DNA of 64,000 nucleotides from Desmonostoc muscorum LEGE 12446. GTDB taxonomy: Bacteria; Cyanobacteriota; Cyanobacteriia; Cyanobacteriales; Nostocaceae. This document shows positions 39,601-48,898 of the stretch, in pieces. The stretch covers positions 5,218,001 to 5,282,000 of the forward strand of contig NZ_JADEXS020000001.1 in assembly GCF_015207005.2 (NCBI RefSeq). The letters run 5' to 3'. The notes below the pieces were generated by a model, which was not told the DNA's origin, made no database searches, and worked only from the letters and a program-made list of their open reading frames with translations. Position 1 is the first letter of the stretch; every line of letters begins with the position of its first letter. The position numbers and the translations under genes were made by a program.

Positions 39601-39703
39601 ATATATCGTTACCACCGCCACCAGTTAGGGTGTCGTAGTAATCGTAGAAATCAGAAACGCCCTCTAGGGTATCGTTACCGCTGGTTCCAATGATAATCGC
39701 CAT
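36620..39703 (-). CDS. Giant RTX-type calcium-binding repeat protein, array copy 2 (two N-modules)
   Basis: A 1027-residue protein. It carries the conserved N-terminal module twice: residues about 1-190 ([15 protein letters not shown]..., [20 protein letters not shown]) and again about 411-575 (RDIFVYNG..., [20 protein letters not shown]). Each is followed by an RTX stretch. A run of pure GGDGNDxLN nonapeptides lies near residue 590. A different module ([38 protein letters not shown]) lies near residues 655-710, then more RTX cassettes, then the conserved C-terminus from about 925. The doubled N-module is best explained by unequal recombination between copies. Ca2+-binding and probably exported; no secretion partners nearby. 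Confidence 0.93.
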   Translation of the reverse strand: MAIIIGTSGNDTLEGVSDFYDYYDTLTGGGGNDIFLDNEDSGYINTITDFGGIGKGTNPTAAVIAEVDTLVFQGAGLTAENLLLTQNGNNLEISFQGDLGSKLILENFALENLDNLSKSTGATVDLGNIIFDGETTITDSFDVFNANSTQSTVFRKNTVTFLNDLSNNVSGFENSNDVINGQGGDDIINGLSGNDILRGGAGNNTLNGGVGDDKLNVDSPSSNNLLNGEDGNDLLRASGQYSYNSYQPGYDNPSLGNNTLNGGAGDDTLDASGSFGDNLLDGGDGNDSLDISGYARSEQYTSSNSRSDGNNTLNGGAGDDVLSGSGSNGDNLLDGGDGNDSLDISGFIYQYYDSYFNSTSLGNNLLDGGDGNDTLSASGAEGNNTLNGGDGNDILTTGNGDDSLIGGGGRDIFVYNGLAYSTFGDTTGINTGTDTITDFRGVGKGTNPTAEVIAEVDTLIFQDSSGFTADNLLLTQNGTSLSIGFEGYGNTAFILENFALENLDNLSKSTGATVDLGNILFYGQTTITDSFDVFNANSTQSTVFRRNTVTFLNDLDNNVSGFENSNDVINGQGGDDIIDGLSGNDILRGGDGNDSLNGGDGNDTLNGGDGNDSLNGGDGNDILSTGIGNNTLNAGNGDDLLNFYSLSTSVTQTVDGGAGKDSLSINYASATTGITSIFDTTTGTGAISTTAGTTVFSYKSIEQLNITGTDYDDYLVGSNANDTLSSANGNDTLDGGAGADLLDISLSTGDNLLNGGDGDDSLQALSYIYDEFGNYVYRAVSGDNTLNGGVGNDTLNISASTGNNLLDGGDGNDFLSVYSYSYGGNNTLNGGVGNDTLNVSSSTGNNLLDGGDGNDSLIATTYGSDNSTLIGGNGDDSLIGDNGDDSLTGGNDRDTLNGGWDNDILIGGNGNDQLYGEDGIDTFVFNSFTEGRDQIYDFSANEVIQVSAAGFGGGLSAGVLLASQFLRIGGGSTPPAAATTSTQRFIYNSYSGALYFDQDGNGTAFSQVQIAQIFGGFSLTNNNIVVV

Positions 39704-39919
39704 AACTTTTACCTGATTGAATTGATTTTTGGAGTAACTTCAGTTGTCAATAATCGAGTTAGTGCTATTTGAGGGCACAAATCATTTCAGCTTTTCTATC
39801 TCACTCAACTGCACACCGCTATATCTAAGTCTTAAGCACTGTACAAAATTTAGTTGGTTTGTCAATGCATAAGTCTTACTAGCGAAAGTAGAGAACACTT
39901 GACATGGCGCAAAATAAGG

Positions 39920-40030
39920 GATACAGCGCTTCCTGCTGTTATGAAGTACAGTTTTTTCCCCACTGCCCGCTATCTCCTGTATCCTTTCAGGACTGAGAAC
40001 GTACCTCATAACACCGGGAAGTGGTGTATC
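39920..40030. mobile_element. 111-bp MITE-like insertion in the spacer
   Basis: The left arm GATACAGCGCTTCCTGCTGT (then TATGA) and the right arm, whose reverse complement is GATACACCACTTCCCGGTGT (then TATGA), form 25-bp imperfect terminal inverted repeats. The paralogous spacers at about 35985 and 43690 run straight through without it. A clean target duplication is not visible. Confidence 0.7.
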
Positions 40031-40414
40031 TATGCACTGGTTGTCAGCGTAGCTTGCCGCCTTCGGCATCGCCGTTGAATATCTACCTGGAAAATAGGAA
40101 ACATTGAAATAACATGATAATAACTAGATACCCAATATTTACTGAGATGTCCATCTTTTCAGAAATATCTTTGCATACTCTTCATATTATTTGCGCTTAA
40201 ATGTATCTATGAGTACTGAACTTTGTGTATTCTTTATATTTTGATAGTCAAATTATTTGCTATATCCCCAGCAGAAGTGATGTTACGAGGGCAAAAACAA
40301 GCAGGCGATCGCTTACCCAACATCATCGGCATTTTTCACTTCCACCGAGAGCATACTACCATATCGGCTCAAATGCGATCGCCTGGGTTTATTAAATTCA
40401 CTGTACTAAGCAAT

Positions 40415-40451
40415 AAAATGCGAGGGGCTATTGGAAACACCTCGCATTTTT
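40415..40451 (-). terminator. Terminator of array copy 3
   Basis: AAAATGCGAGG...CCTCGCATTTTT inverted repeat about 50 bp after the stop of copy 3. Confidence 0.75.
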
Positions 40452-40499
40452 AAGCTTTATGATCTTGCTTACTGCTGTGTGATGGAACTCTAATTAGCC

Positions 40500-43400
40500 T
40501 TAAACAACCACAAAATTGTTGTTGGTTAATGACAAACCAGCAGTAAAGACAGCAAATTGTACCTGAGTAAAAGCGCCTGCATTGCCATCTTGGTCAAAGA
40601 ACAATGCACCTGTAGTGGAGTTATAAATAAATCGCTCGGTACTAGTGCTTGCAGATGTTCCGATGGTAAACTGACTTGTTGAAAGTACACCTGCTGATAA
40701 TCCGCCAGCAAAACCAGTAGCCGACACCTGAATCACTTCATCAGTAGCGCTGAAGTCATAAATAGTATCAAGCCCTTGATTGAAACTATCGAAAACAAAT
40801 GTATCAGCACCACCGCCACCTGTGAGGCTATCATTACCGTTGCCACCTGTGAGGATATCATCGCCATTACCACCGTTGAGGGTATTATTACCAGTGGCGC
40901 CAGAGGCACTCAGAGTATCATTGCCATCGCCTCCATCTAGGAGGTTATTACCTTTGGAGATAGAGTTGGAGTAGGAGTCGCCACTTAAATCAACAAAATA
41001 GCCAGAGATGGAGAGAGAATCATTGCCATCGCCTCCAAAAAGCAGGTTATCACCTCTTGAACCACTAGCACTCAAGGTATCATCACCTGCACCACCATTG
41101 AGGGTGTTATTCCCGGAGGAGATATCCTCACTCGAACCGTAATTGTAACGAGTTATACTCCCAGAGATGGAGAGAGAATCATTGCCATCGCCTCCAAAAA
41201 GCAGGTTATCACCTCTTGAACCACTAGCATTTAAGGTATCATCACCTGCACCACCATTGAGGGTGTTATTCCCCCAGGACAAAATGCTGGTGTACTGGTC
41301 GCCACCTCCACCAAAATAGCCAGAGGCACTCAGAGAATCATTGCCATGGCCCCCATCCAAGAGGTTATCACCCTCAGAGCCACTAGCATTCAAGGTATCA
41401 TCACCTGCACCACCATTGAGGGTGTTATCACCATCTGAGATATTGTTATAGGATCTGTAGTCGGCACCATATCCCCTCCCAGAGATGGAGAGAGAATCAT
41501 TGCCATCGCCCCCATCCAAGAGGTTATCGCCTAATGAACCGCTAGCACTCAAGGTATCAGCACCTGCACCACCGTTGAGGGTATTATTGCCTAAAGAACG
41601 ATCATTGTCGCGGTTTCCGTTATAGCCATCGTTGTCCTCGCTGCCAGAGATGGAGAGAGAATCATTGCCATCTCCTCCATCTAAGAGGTTATCGCCTAAT
41701 GAACCGCTAGCACTCAAGGTATCAGCACCTGCACCACCGTTGAGAGTATTATTGCCTAAAGAACGATCATCGTAGCCTTCTCGGTAGTAGTCGTTGTAGA
41801 ACTTGTTGCCAGAGGCGAAGAGAGTATCATTGCCATCGCCTCCATTAAGCAGATTATTGCCCGCACCACCCCTCAATATATCATTGCCACTTAAGCCATT
41901 AATAATGTCATCACCTCCCTGACCATTGATGACATCATTTGAATTGTCAAAGCCACTAACATTGTTGTCTAGGTCGTTGAGGAAGGTGACTGTGTTTTTT
42001 CTAAAAACAGTGTTTTGAGTGGAGTTGGCATTGAAGACATCAAAGCTGTCGGTGATGCTAGTTTCCCCATCAAATATAATATTGCCCAAGTCTACAGTGG
42101 CTCCAGTGGGTTTGCTCAGGTTATCTAGGTTTTCCAGCGCAAAGTTTTCCAGGATGAGTCTGTTACCCCGATAATACCCTTGAAAGCTGATTGACAAACT
42201 TGTGCCATTCTGCGTGAGGAGCAAATTTTTGGCAGTTAACCCACCACCTTGGAATATCAGAGTATCCACTTCGGCAATAACTGCTGCTGTGGGGTTTGTT
42301 CCTTTACCTACTCCACCAAAATCGGCGATCGTATTGCCGTAGTTGGGTAAGCCTTTGTAAACAAATTTGTCGTGACCACCGCCACCTATAAGGATATCCT
42401 TACCATTGCCACCTGTGAGGGTATCATCGCCATCCCCACCAGACAGCAGGTTATCGCTTGATAAACCAGTAGTACTCAAGTAATCATCACCAGCACCACC
42501 GTTGAGGGTGTTTTTGTCAGACGAGGGATCTCCGGGGCTGAAAGGTCCGTCGATAGTAATGGAGAGAGAATCATTGCCATCGCCGCCATCAAGCAGCTGA
42601 TCTCCTCCTGTTGAATTTTCAGCAAACAAGGTATCGTCACCAGCGCCACCGTTGAGGGTGTTTTTGCCATATAAGCCATAGATGGAGCCATAGATGGAGA
42701 GAGAATCATCGCCATCGCCCCCATCCCAGAGGTTATCCCCGAAATCATAGCCCGTACCCCTACCACCGAGAGTATCGTTGCCTGCACCACCAATGAGAGT
42801 ATCATTGCCCGCACCACCCCGCAGCAAGTCGTTACCACTCTTGCCGTCGATGATGTCATTACCCCCCTGACCATTGATCACATCATCTGAGTCGTCAAAG
42901 CCGTTGACATTATTATTCAGGTCATTGAGGAAGGTAACTGTGTTTTTGTTAAAGATAGTGCTTTGGGTTGAATTGGCATTGAAAACATCAAAGCTGTCTG
43001 TGATGGTAGTTTGCCCATCAAATATAATATTGCCTGAGTCTACACTCGCTCCAGTAGATTTGCTGAGGTTATCTAGATTTTCCAAGGCAAAGTTTTTCAG
43101 GATGACTTGAGTATTTATCCTTCCAAAGGTGATTTCTAAGTTTGTGCCATTCTGGGTGAGTACCAGATTTCGCGCAGTCAAGCCTTCCCCAACGAATTTG
43201 ATAGTATCGACTTCGGCCATAACTGGTGCTGAGGGATTTGCGTTTTTACCGACTCCACCGAAATCAGTGATTATATCTACGCCATAAGCTTGATTGTAAA
43301 TAAATATATCTTTGCCACCGCCACCAGTTAGGGTGTCATAGTAATGGTAAGTACTGCCCTGTAGGGTATCGTTACCTGTGGTTCCAATGATATTTGCCAT
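40500..43400 (-). CDS. Giant RTX-type calcium-binding repeat protein, array copy 3 (two N-modules)
   Basis: A 966-residue protein with two N-terminal modules (about residues 1-200 and 343-502) and RTX cassettes between and after them. Near 540-860 at least five cassettes ([19 protein letters not shown], then [18 protein letters not shown]) are almost identical in DNA. They are separated by unrelated Tyr/Asp-rich inserts such as NKFYNDYYREGYDDRSL, SEDNDGYNGNRDNDRSL and SITRYNYGSSEDISS. The conserved C-terminus ([20 protein letters not shown] ... LTNNNFVVV) begins about 867. No signal peptide, as expected for type I secretion. The ATG is preceded by GGAAAAAGTT. Confidence 0.93.
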   Translation of the reverse strand: MANIIGTTGNDTLQGSTYHYYDTLTGGGGKDIFIYNQAYGVDIITDFGGVGKNANPSAPVMAEVDTIKFVGEGLTARNLVLTQNGTNLEITFGRINTQVILKNFALENLDNLSKSTGASVDSGNIIFDGQTTITDSFDVFNANSTQSTIFNKNTVTFLNDLNNNVNGFDDSDDVINGQGGNDIIDGKSGNDLLRGGAGNDTLIGGAGNDTLGGRGTGYDFGDNLWDGGDGDDSLSIYGSIYGLYGKNTLNGGAGDDTLFAENSTGGDQLLDGGDGNDSLSITIDGPFSPGDPSSDKNTLNGGAGDDYLSTTGLSSDNLLSGGDGDDTLTGGNGKDILIGGGGHDKFVYKGLPNYGNTIADFGGVGKGTNPTAAVIAEVDTLIFQGGGLTAKNLLLTQNGTSLSISFQGYYRGNRLILENFALENLDNLSKPTGATVDLGNIIFDGETSITDSFDVFNANSTQNTVFRKNTVTFLNDLDNNVSGFDNSNDVINGQGGDDIINGLSGNDILRGGAGNNLLNGGDGNDTLFASGNKFYNDYYREGYDDRSLGNNTLNGGAGADTLSASGSLGDNLLDGGDGNDSLSISGSEDNDGYNGNRDNDRSLGNNTLNGGAGADTLSASGSLGDNLLDGGDGNDSLSISGRGYGADYRSYNNISDGDNTLNGGAGDDTLNASGSEGDNLLDGGHGNDSLSASGYFGGGGDQYTSILSWGNNTLNGGAGDDTLNASGSRGDNLLFGGDGNDSLSISGSITRYNYGSSEDISSGNNTLNGGAGDDTLSASGSRGDNLLFGGDGNDSLSISGYFVDLSGDSYSNSISKGNNLLDGGDGNDTLSASGATGNNTLNGGNGDDILTGGNGNDSLTGGGGADTFVFDSFNQGLDTIYDFSATDEVIQVSATGFAGGLSAGVLSTSQFTIGTSASTSTERFIYNSTTGALFFDQDGNAGAFTQVQFAVFTAGLSLTNNNFVVV

Positions 43401-44164
43401 AACTTTTTCCTGATTGAATCGATTTTTGGAGTAACTTCAGTTGTCAATAATCGAGTTAGTGCTGTTTGGGGATACAAATGATTTGCCAAAAGTTGAAGCT
43501 TTCGGCAGATTTGATTTGCCTTTGAGAGTGATCAACTTTTGCCCAAGATTCACTCTGTTAAACAGCTTCCAAGGATTACTGATCCCAGTATTGAGTACTA
43601 TCTAAGTCTTAAGCTCTATACAAAATTGAGTTGGTTTGTCAATGCATAAGTCTTACTAGCGAAAATAGGGAACAGCTGATTTGGCATAAAAGAATGAATT
43701 TTTATGCACTGGTTGTGGGCGTAGCTTGCCGCCTTCGGCATCGCCCCAACTTTCTAGCTGAAAAATAGGAAACATCTAAATATCCTGACAATAAATAATT
43801 ACCGAATATTTACTTAGATGTCTATCTTTTCAGCAAAATCTTTGCATACTCTTCATATTTGCTGACAGATGTATATGTTGACTACTGAGATTTGTATATA
43901 TTTGATATTCTGAACAAATTATTTGCTATATCCCCAGCAGAAGTGATGTTACGAGGGCAATAACAAGCAGGCGATCGCTTAGCCAACATCATCAGCATTT
44001 TTCACTTGCACAGAGAGCATACTACCATATCCTGAGAATGCGTAAGCCTTGCTTTGTTAAGTTAACTGTACTAAGCAATCAAATGCGAGGTGCTATTTTC
44101 AACACCCCGCATTTTCAAAATTTATTCTTGTCTCTGCGGCTAAGTGATGGAGCTCTAATAACGA
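43401..44164. other. Spacer between array copies 3 and 4
   Basis: It carries the 5' block of copy 3 (TTGACA at 43442-43447, minus strand) and the terminator of copy 4. Similar to the other spacers but without either MITE. A plus-strand frame shared by the first two spacers is broken here by a stop (GGGCAATAACAAG), arguing it is not a gene. Confidence 0.7.
44080..44117 (-). terminator. Terminator of array copy 4
   Basis: AAATGCGAGGTG pairs with the CACCCCGCATTT arm, with a T-rich flank, about 50 bp beyond the stop of copy 4. Confidence 0.7.
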
Positions 44165-45358
44165 TTAAACAACCACAAAATTGTTGTTCGTTATTGACAA
44201 CCCAGCAGATAATCCGGCAAATTGTACCTGAGTAAATGCCCCTGCACTACCATCCTGGTCAAAGAACAATGCACCTGTAGTGGAGTTATAAATAAATCGC
44301 TGAGTGCTAGTGGTTGCAGATTCTCCAAGCGTAAACTGACTACCTTCTAGGACACCTGCTGATAAACCGCCACCAAAACCAGCAGCCGATACCTGAATTA
44401 GTTCACCAGTACTGAAGTCACGTATCAGATCAAGACCTTCATCGAAACTACTGAAAACAAAGGTATCAGTACCACCTTCCCCAAAGAGCCTATCATTACC
44501 CTTGCCACCAATGAGGATAGCATCGACATAGCCACCTCTGAGGGTATCATCACCATTGCCACCTTTGAGGGTGTTATTACCTGAGGCGCCAGAGGCTATC
44601 AGGGAATCATTACCATCGCCCCCATCTAATAGATTATTGCCTGAGGAAGAGCCAACATTCAATGTATCGTTACCATCGCCCCCATCTAATAGATTATTGC
44701 CTGAGGAAGAGCCAACATTCAAAGAATCGTTACCAACACCACCGTTGAGGGTGCTATCGCCATAGATATAAGAAGCTATCAGAGAATCATTACCATCGCC
44801 CCCAAAAAGCAGGCTATCGCCTGAACCGCTAATGAAATCTTGACCAGCGCCGCCATCTATTGTATCGTTACCATTGCTTGAGCGGAGCGTATCATTACCA
44901 TTGGTTCCCACAAGATAATCATCGTAGGATGTACCTGTGATATTTAATTGTTCAATATTTTCGTAGCTAAGTACTGTTGTGCCCAGAGTCGTAGAAATTT
45001 CTCCAATGTTAGTAGTAGGATTGAAAGTCGAAGTAATTCCCGTGGTAGCACTGGCATAACTGACAGACAAGGTGTCGTTACCTGTTGAGCCATCTACTGT
45101 TTGAGTCACAAAGGTAGATAGGGAGTATAAATTCAACGAATCATTGCCACTCCCACCATTGAGGGTGTTATTGCCAGTGCCACCATTGAGAGTATCATCG
45201 CCAACACCACCATTAAGGGTATTATTGCCTGCACCACCCCTCAAAATGTCATTGCCACTGAAGCCTTGAAGAATGTCATCACCTCCCTGACCATTGATGA
45301 CATCATTTGAATTGTCAAAGCCACTAACATTGTTGTTGAGGTCGTTGAGGAAAGTCAA
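44165..45358 (-). pseudogene. RTX repeat protein, array copy 4, 5'-truncated
   Basis: The gene resumes only at the conserved FLNDLNNNVSGFDNSNDVIN and continues through RTX repeats to a normal C-terminus ([20 protein letters not shown] ... [10 protein letters not shown]), about 395 residues. The first 150 or so residues, promoter and most of the spacer are gone. At about 45358 the coding sequence joins the terminator hairpin of copy 5. The only in-frame start (GTG at 45385) lies inside that hairpin and would add unrelated residues (FPIAPRILL). A GITSTFNPTTN module is present. Expression would need read-through from copy 5, so it is called a pseudogene. Confidence 0.8.
44611..44730. repeat. 60-bp tandem duplication within copy 4
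   Basis: Two adjacent 60-bp units (20 residues: [18 protein letters not shown] plus two) differ at only two bases, showing recent cassette expansion. Confidence 0.9.
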
Positions 45359-45396
45359 TAAAATCCGAGGCGCTATTGGAAACACCTCGGATTCTC
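45358..45396 (-). terminator. Terminator of array copy 5
   Basis: AATCCGAGG...CCTCGGATT hairpin lies about 50 bp after the stop of copy 5 and directly at the deletion joint of copy 4. The compensating change C/G on both arms relative to the other copies supports selection on the stem. Confidence 0.7.
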
Positions 45397-45445
45397 AAAA
45401 TTTATTCTTGTCCTGTGCTGCTAAGTGATGGAACTCTAATTACGC

Positions 45446-47578
45446 TTAAACAACCACAAAATTGTTGTTTGTTAGTGATAATCCAGCAGACAGTTGTGCA
45501 AATTGTACCTTAGTAAATGACTCTGCACTGCCATCTTGGTCAAAGAACAATGCACCCGTAGTTGAGTCATAGATAAATCTCTCAGTACTGGTGGTTGCAG
45601 ATGTTCCAATAGCAAACTGACTAGCTTGTAGTACACCTGTTGATAAGCCGCCACCAAAACCAGCAGCCGATACCTGAATCAGTTCACTAGCAGTGAAGTC
45701 ATAAATAGTATCAAGTTTTTCATTGAAACTACTGAAAGCAAAGGTATCAGTACCATCTTTGCCATAAAGAGCATCATTACCATTACCACCTGTGAGGATA
45801 TCATTGCCATCTCCTCCATAAATGGTGTCATTTCCATTGCCACCATTAAGAATATTATTACCTAATGCCCCAGAGGCAGACAGATAATCATTGCCATCGC
45901 CACCATTGAGTGTGTTATTACCTTTTGAAAAGTCAATATTCAAGGTATCAGCACCAGCGCCACCATTGAGGGTGTTATTACCAGACGCCCGACGATAGAC
46001 TTGGTAATATTCGTCATAAGAGTAGCCAGAAGCGGTCAGATAATCATTGCTATCGCCACCATCGAGTAGGTTATTACCTGCTGAATAGTCAACATTCAAG
46101 GTATCATTACCAGTGCCACCGTTGAGGGTATTATTGCCAGTGGTGCTGTAATACGATCCTCCGAAGCCGTAGCCGTAGCTAGAACCAGAGAGAAAATCAT
46201 TGCCATCACCTCCATCCAATAGGTTAGCGCCTCTTGAATAGTTAACATTCAAGGTATCGTCACCAGAGCCGCCGTTGAGGGTGTTTTTGCCAGAGGTGTT
46301 ATCAAACCTGTAGCCCTCGAAGTCAGATGCAGTGAGATAATCATTGCCATAGCTTCCATCGAGGAGGTTATCGCCTGTTGAAATGTCAGCACGCAAAGTA
46401 TCGTTACCAGCGCCTCCCTTGAGGGTATTATTACCACTAGCAAGGTTGACGGAGAGATCATCATTGCCATTGCCACCATAGAGGAGGTTATCACCGCCTG
46501 AATAGAAGGCACGTAAAGTATCGTCACCAGCACCACCTTTGAGGGTGTTATTACCAAACACTAGAGGGTCGTAGTAGCTAGCTGAAACAGAGAGAAAATC
46601 ATTGCCATCGCCACCATCGAGGAGGTTATCACCTGTTGAATAGTCAGCATTCAAAAAATCGTCACCAGCGCCACCTTTGAGGGTGTTATTACCAGACACC
46701 GCAGGGTCGTAGTAGTCGCCTACAACGGAGAGAGTATCATTGCCATCGCCACCATTGAGCAGATGATTGCCACCTGAAGAGTCAATATTCAAGCGATCGC
46801 TACCACTACCACCATTAAGGGTGTCATTGCCCCCACCAGCAACAAGAGTATCATTTCCTGCATCACCTTGCAGCAGATCGTTGCCCGTACCACCCACGAG
46901 GGAGTCATTGCCAGTACCACCAACGAGGGTATCATTCCCTACACCACCAATAAGAGTATCATTGCCTGTACCACCACGCAGCAAGTCGTCACCACTTAAG
47001 CCGTCGATTTTGTCATTACCCCCCTGAGCATTCACGACATCATTTGAGTCGTCTAAACCCGTAATGTTGTTAGCAAGGTCATTAAGGAAAGTCACCGTGT
47101 TTTTGGTGCCAATGCTGGTATCAGTAGAGTTGGCATTCAGGACATTAAAACTGTCAATAATACTAGTCTGTCCATCAAACAAGATATTGCCAATGGCTGG
47201 CCTTGTACCAAAAGCTTTCAGGTTATCCAAGTCTTCTAATTTGAAGTTTTCCAGGATGACTTTGGCACTGGGCACCCCTTCAAAGGTGATTTCCAGATTA
47301 TTAATATTCTGGGTGAGCAACAAATTTTGGGCAGTCAAGCCTTCCCCAACGAATTGGATGGTATCGACTTCTGCAATGACTGCTGCTGTGGGATTTGTGC
47401 CTTTACCTACTCCACCAAAATCAGTGATTTTATCAGTACCGTCGCCCAAATTGTAAACAAATATATCCTTACCGCCGCCACCAGTCAGACTGTCGTCGCC
47501 TATTTTACCGTTAATTGTATCTGCGCTGTTAGTGCCAAGCAGGGTATCGTCATCGTTGCTTCCAATGATATTTGCCAT
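45446..47578 (-). CDS. Giant RTX-type calcium-binding repeat protein, array copy 5
   Basis: A 710-residue protein with one N-terminal module (about residues 1-200: [40 protein letters not shown]). It is more diverged than the other copies ([20 protein letters not shown] instead of [20 protein letters not shown]). Pure nonapeptides ([19 protein letters not shown]) follow near 205-260, then cassettes with the [19 protein letters not shown] pattern and inserts like [13 protein letters not shown]. The C-terminal 100 residues match the family. Its 5' flank differs from the other copies after about 40 bp, so its promoter is probably different. Confidence 0.93.
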   Translation of the reverse strand: MANIIGSNDDDTLLGTNSADTINGKIGDDSLTGGGGKDIFVYNLGDGTDKITDFGGVGKGTNPTAAVIAEVDTIQFVGEGLTAQNLLLTQNINNLEITFEGVPSAKVILENFKLEDLDNLKAFGTRPAIGNILFDGQTSIIDSFNVLNANSTDTSIGTKNTVTFLNDLANNITGLDDSNDVVNAQGGNDKIDGLSGDDLLRGGTGNDTLIGGVGNDTLVGGTGNDSLVGGTGNDLLQGDAGNDTLVAGGGNDTLNGGSGSDRLNIDSSGGNHLLNGGDGNDTLSVVGDYYDPAVSGNNTLKGGAGDDFLNADYSTGDNLLDGGDGNDFLSVSASYYDPLVFGNNTLKGGAGDDTLRAFYSGGDNLLYGGNGNDDLSVNLASGNNTLKGGAGNDTLRADISTGDNLLDGSYGNDYLTASDFEGYRFDNTSGKNTLNGGSGDDTLNVNYSRGANLLDGGDGNDFLSGSSYGYGFGGSYYSTTGNNTLNGGTGNDTLNVDYSAGNNLLDGGDSNDYLTASGYSYDEYYQVYRRASGNNTLNGGAGADTLNIDFSKGNNTLNGGDGNDYLSASGALGNNILNGGNGNDTIYGGDGNDILTGGNGNDALYGKDGTDTFAFSSFNEKLDTIYDFTASELIQVSAAGFGGGLSTGVLQASQFAIGTSATTSTERFIYDSTTGALFFDQDGSAESFTKVQFAQLSAGLSLTNNNFVVV

Positions 47579-48898
47579 AACTTTTACCTTCCTTAATCAA
47601 TTTTTCAGTAGCGTAAGTAAAATCAATTGGACATTAGGAAAACTCTTCCTTAATTTCCAGTCCCTAATCCTTAGTCCCCAGTACTCAGGGACAGGAGCGT
47701 GGTGTACCAACAGCCACCAGACTTTAATATGGTGGCTGACTCCGACGGTCGTACCCCCTACTATTAAGCAAGCTATGGGTCGTGTTTCGCCTTGGGAGAA
47801 GACTCGGCTTAGCTGGGCTATCGTTGCGACCAGTTAAATTCTTAACTTGCTATTAGTGATGTTTTAGGGCACACAGAACTCGCCGAAAGTTAAACCTTTT
47901 GACACGCTTTTATCTCACCCTTGAGGGTTAGCAATTTTTGCCAAACATTCGCCCTGTTGACCAGTGTCTACGTAGCACTTAATTATCTAGGACTATTTAA
48001 GCCTTAGGCACTCTACATATTTTTGAGGGTGTGTACTAGGGGAAACACAGAGTTTCAGGTTTTTTCAATCACGTTTGGCCACTGACCCAGGAGTTAACAA
48101 ACCCAGGCATGGCTGAAAAAGCGTTGAAAAATCAAGCTTAAATGCCCCAAATTCACACTTCATATTTAGTTTTTTGTCTATGCCTCAGTCCTACTATCTT
48201 GAAAATAGAGAACAATTTACAGGGGATAGTAAAAGGCATTTTCATACCCTGGCTATAGGCTATTGCCCGTGGGGTTGTAACTAAAAAAATAGGGAACAAC
48301 ATTTAAATAACACCATAATAAGTAAATACCGAATATTTACTTGCATGTCTATCCGTAAAGACATATCTTTGCATATTCTTTACATTAGTTGACAATCGTG
48401 TGTATATATCAGTACTTTTCTTTGTGTAGTATTGACATTTTGATAATTCATAGTTAATGACTTGCAGAATGCAGCAGCTACACCGAAGTACGAAGCGTTT
48501 GCAGAGCTTGTCGAAGAGAGACTTCTAACTATGGAAACTTCTGAGATGCCCGAAAGAGCGGTAAAAAGATACATATGTCTTTGGCGATCGCAGCCATGCT
48601 TGGATTGAGCAACGCCTACACTAGGATTGCCGCCGAGTGAGTATGTAGCAATATACTCTAATCAAATGAAAAAGGGTAGACGTGACTAAAATCACAAATG
48701 CAGACATGATGAGATTTAGCAAAGAATAGTTGCCGCGATCGCTCATTCAAAATCATCAGCATTTTTCAGGTATCTTGGGAATGCGTCAGCCTTGGTTTGT
48801 AGAACTGACTGTATTAAACAATTAAATGCGAGATGTCATTTTCAACACCTCGCATTCTCAAAATTTATTCTTGTCCTCTGCCGTCCAGTGATGGGACT
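47579..48898. other. Long spacer between array copies 5 and 6
   Basis: 1.3 kb without a credible gene. From about 47615 to 47830 it holds unrelated sequence, including the hairpin ACAGCCACCAGACTTTAATA continuing into TGGTGGCTG and a Nostoc-type CAGTCCCTAATCC repeat. The array-type spacer resumes near 47840. It ends with the terminator of copy 6. GCGATCGC sites are present. Confidence 0.65.
48823..48858 (-). terminator. Terminator of array copy 6
   Basis: AATGCGAGATG...CACCTCGCATT hairpin about 40 bp after the stop of copy 6; same family as the other array terminators. Confidence 0.7.

Larger units (their letters stand above)
39704..40499. other. Spacer between array copies 2 and 3
   Basis: It holds the conserved 5' block of copy 2 (TTGACA at 39745-39750, minus strand), a 111-bp MITE-like insertion (39920-40030) and the terminator of copy 3. 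The remainder is closely similar to the spacer at 35.6-36.6 kb. No gene. Confidence 0.7.

Noticed and set aside
33291..47456. Long plus-strand frames of the [14 protein letters not shown] type
   Set aside because: They are antisense shadows of the GGxGxDxL codons of the RTX genes.
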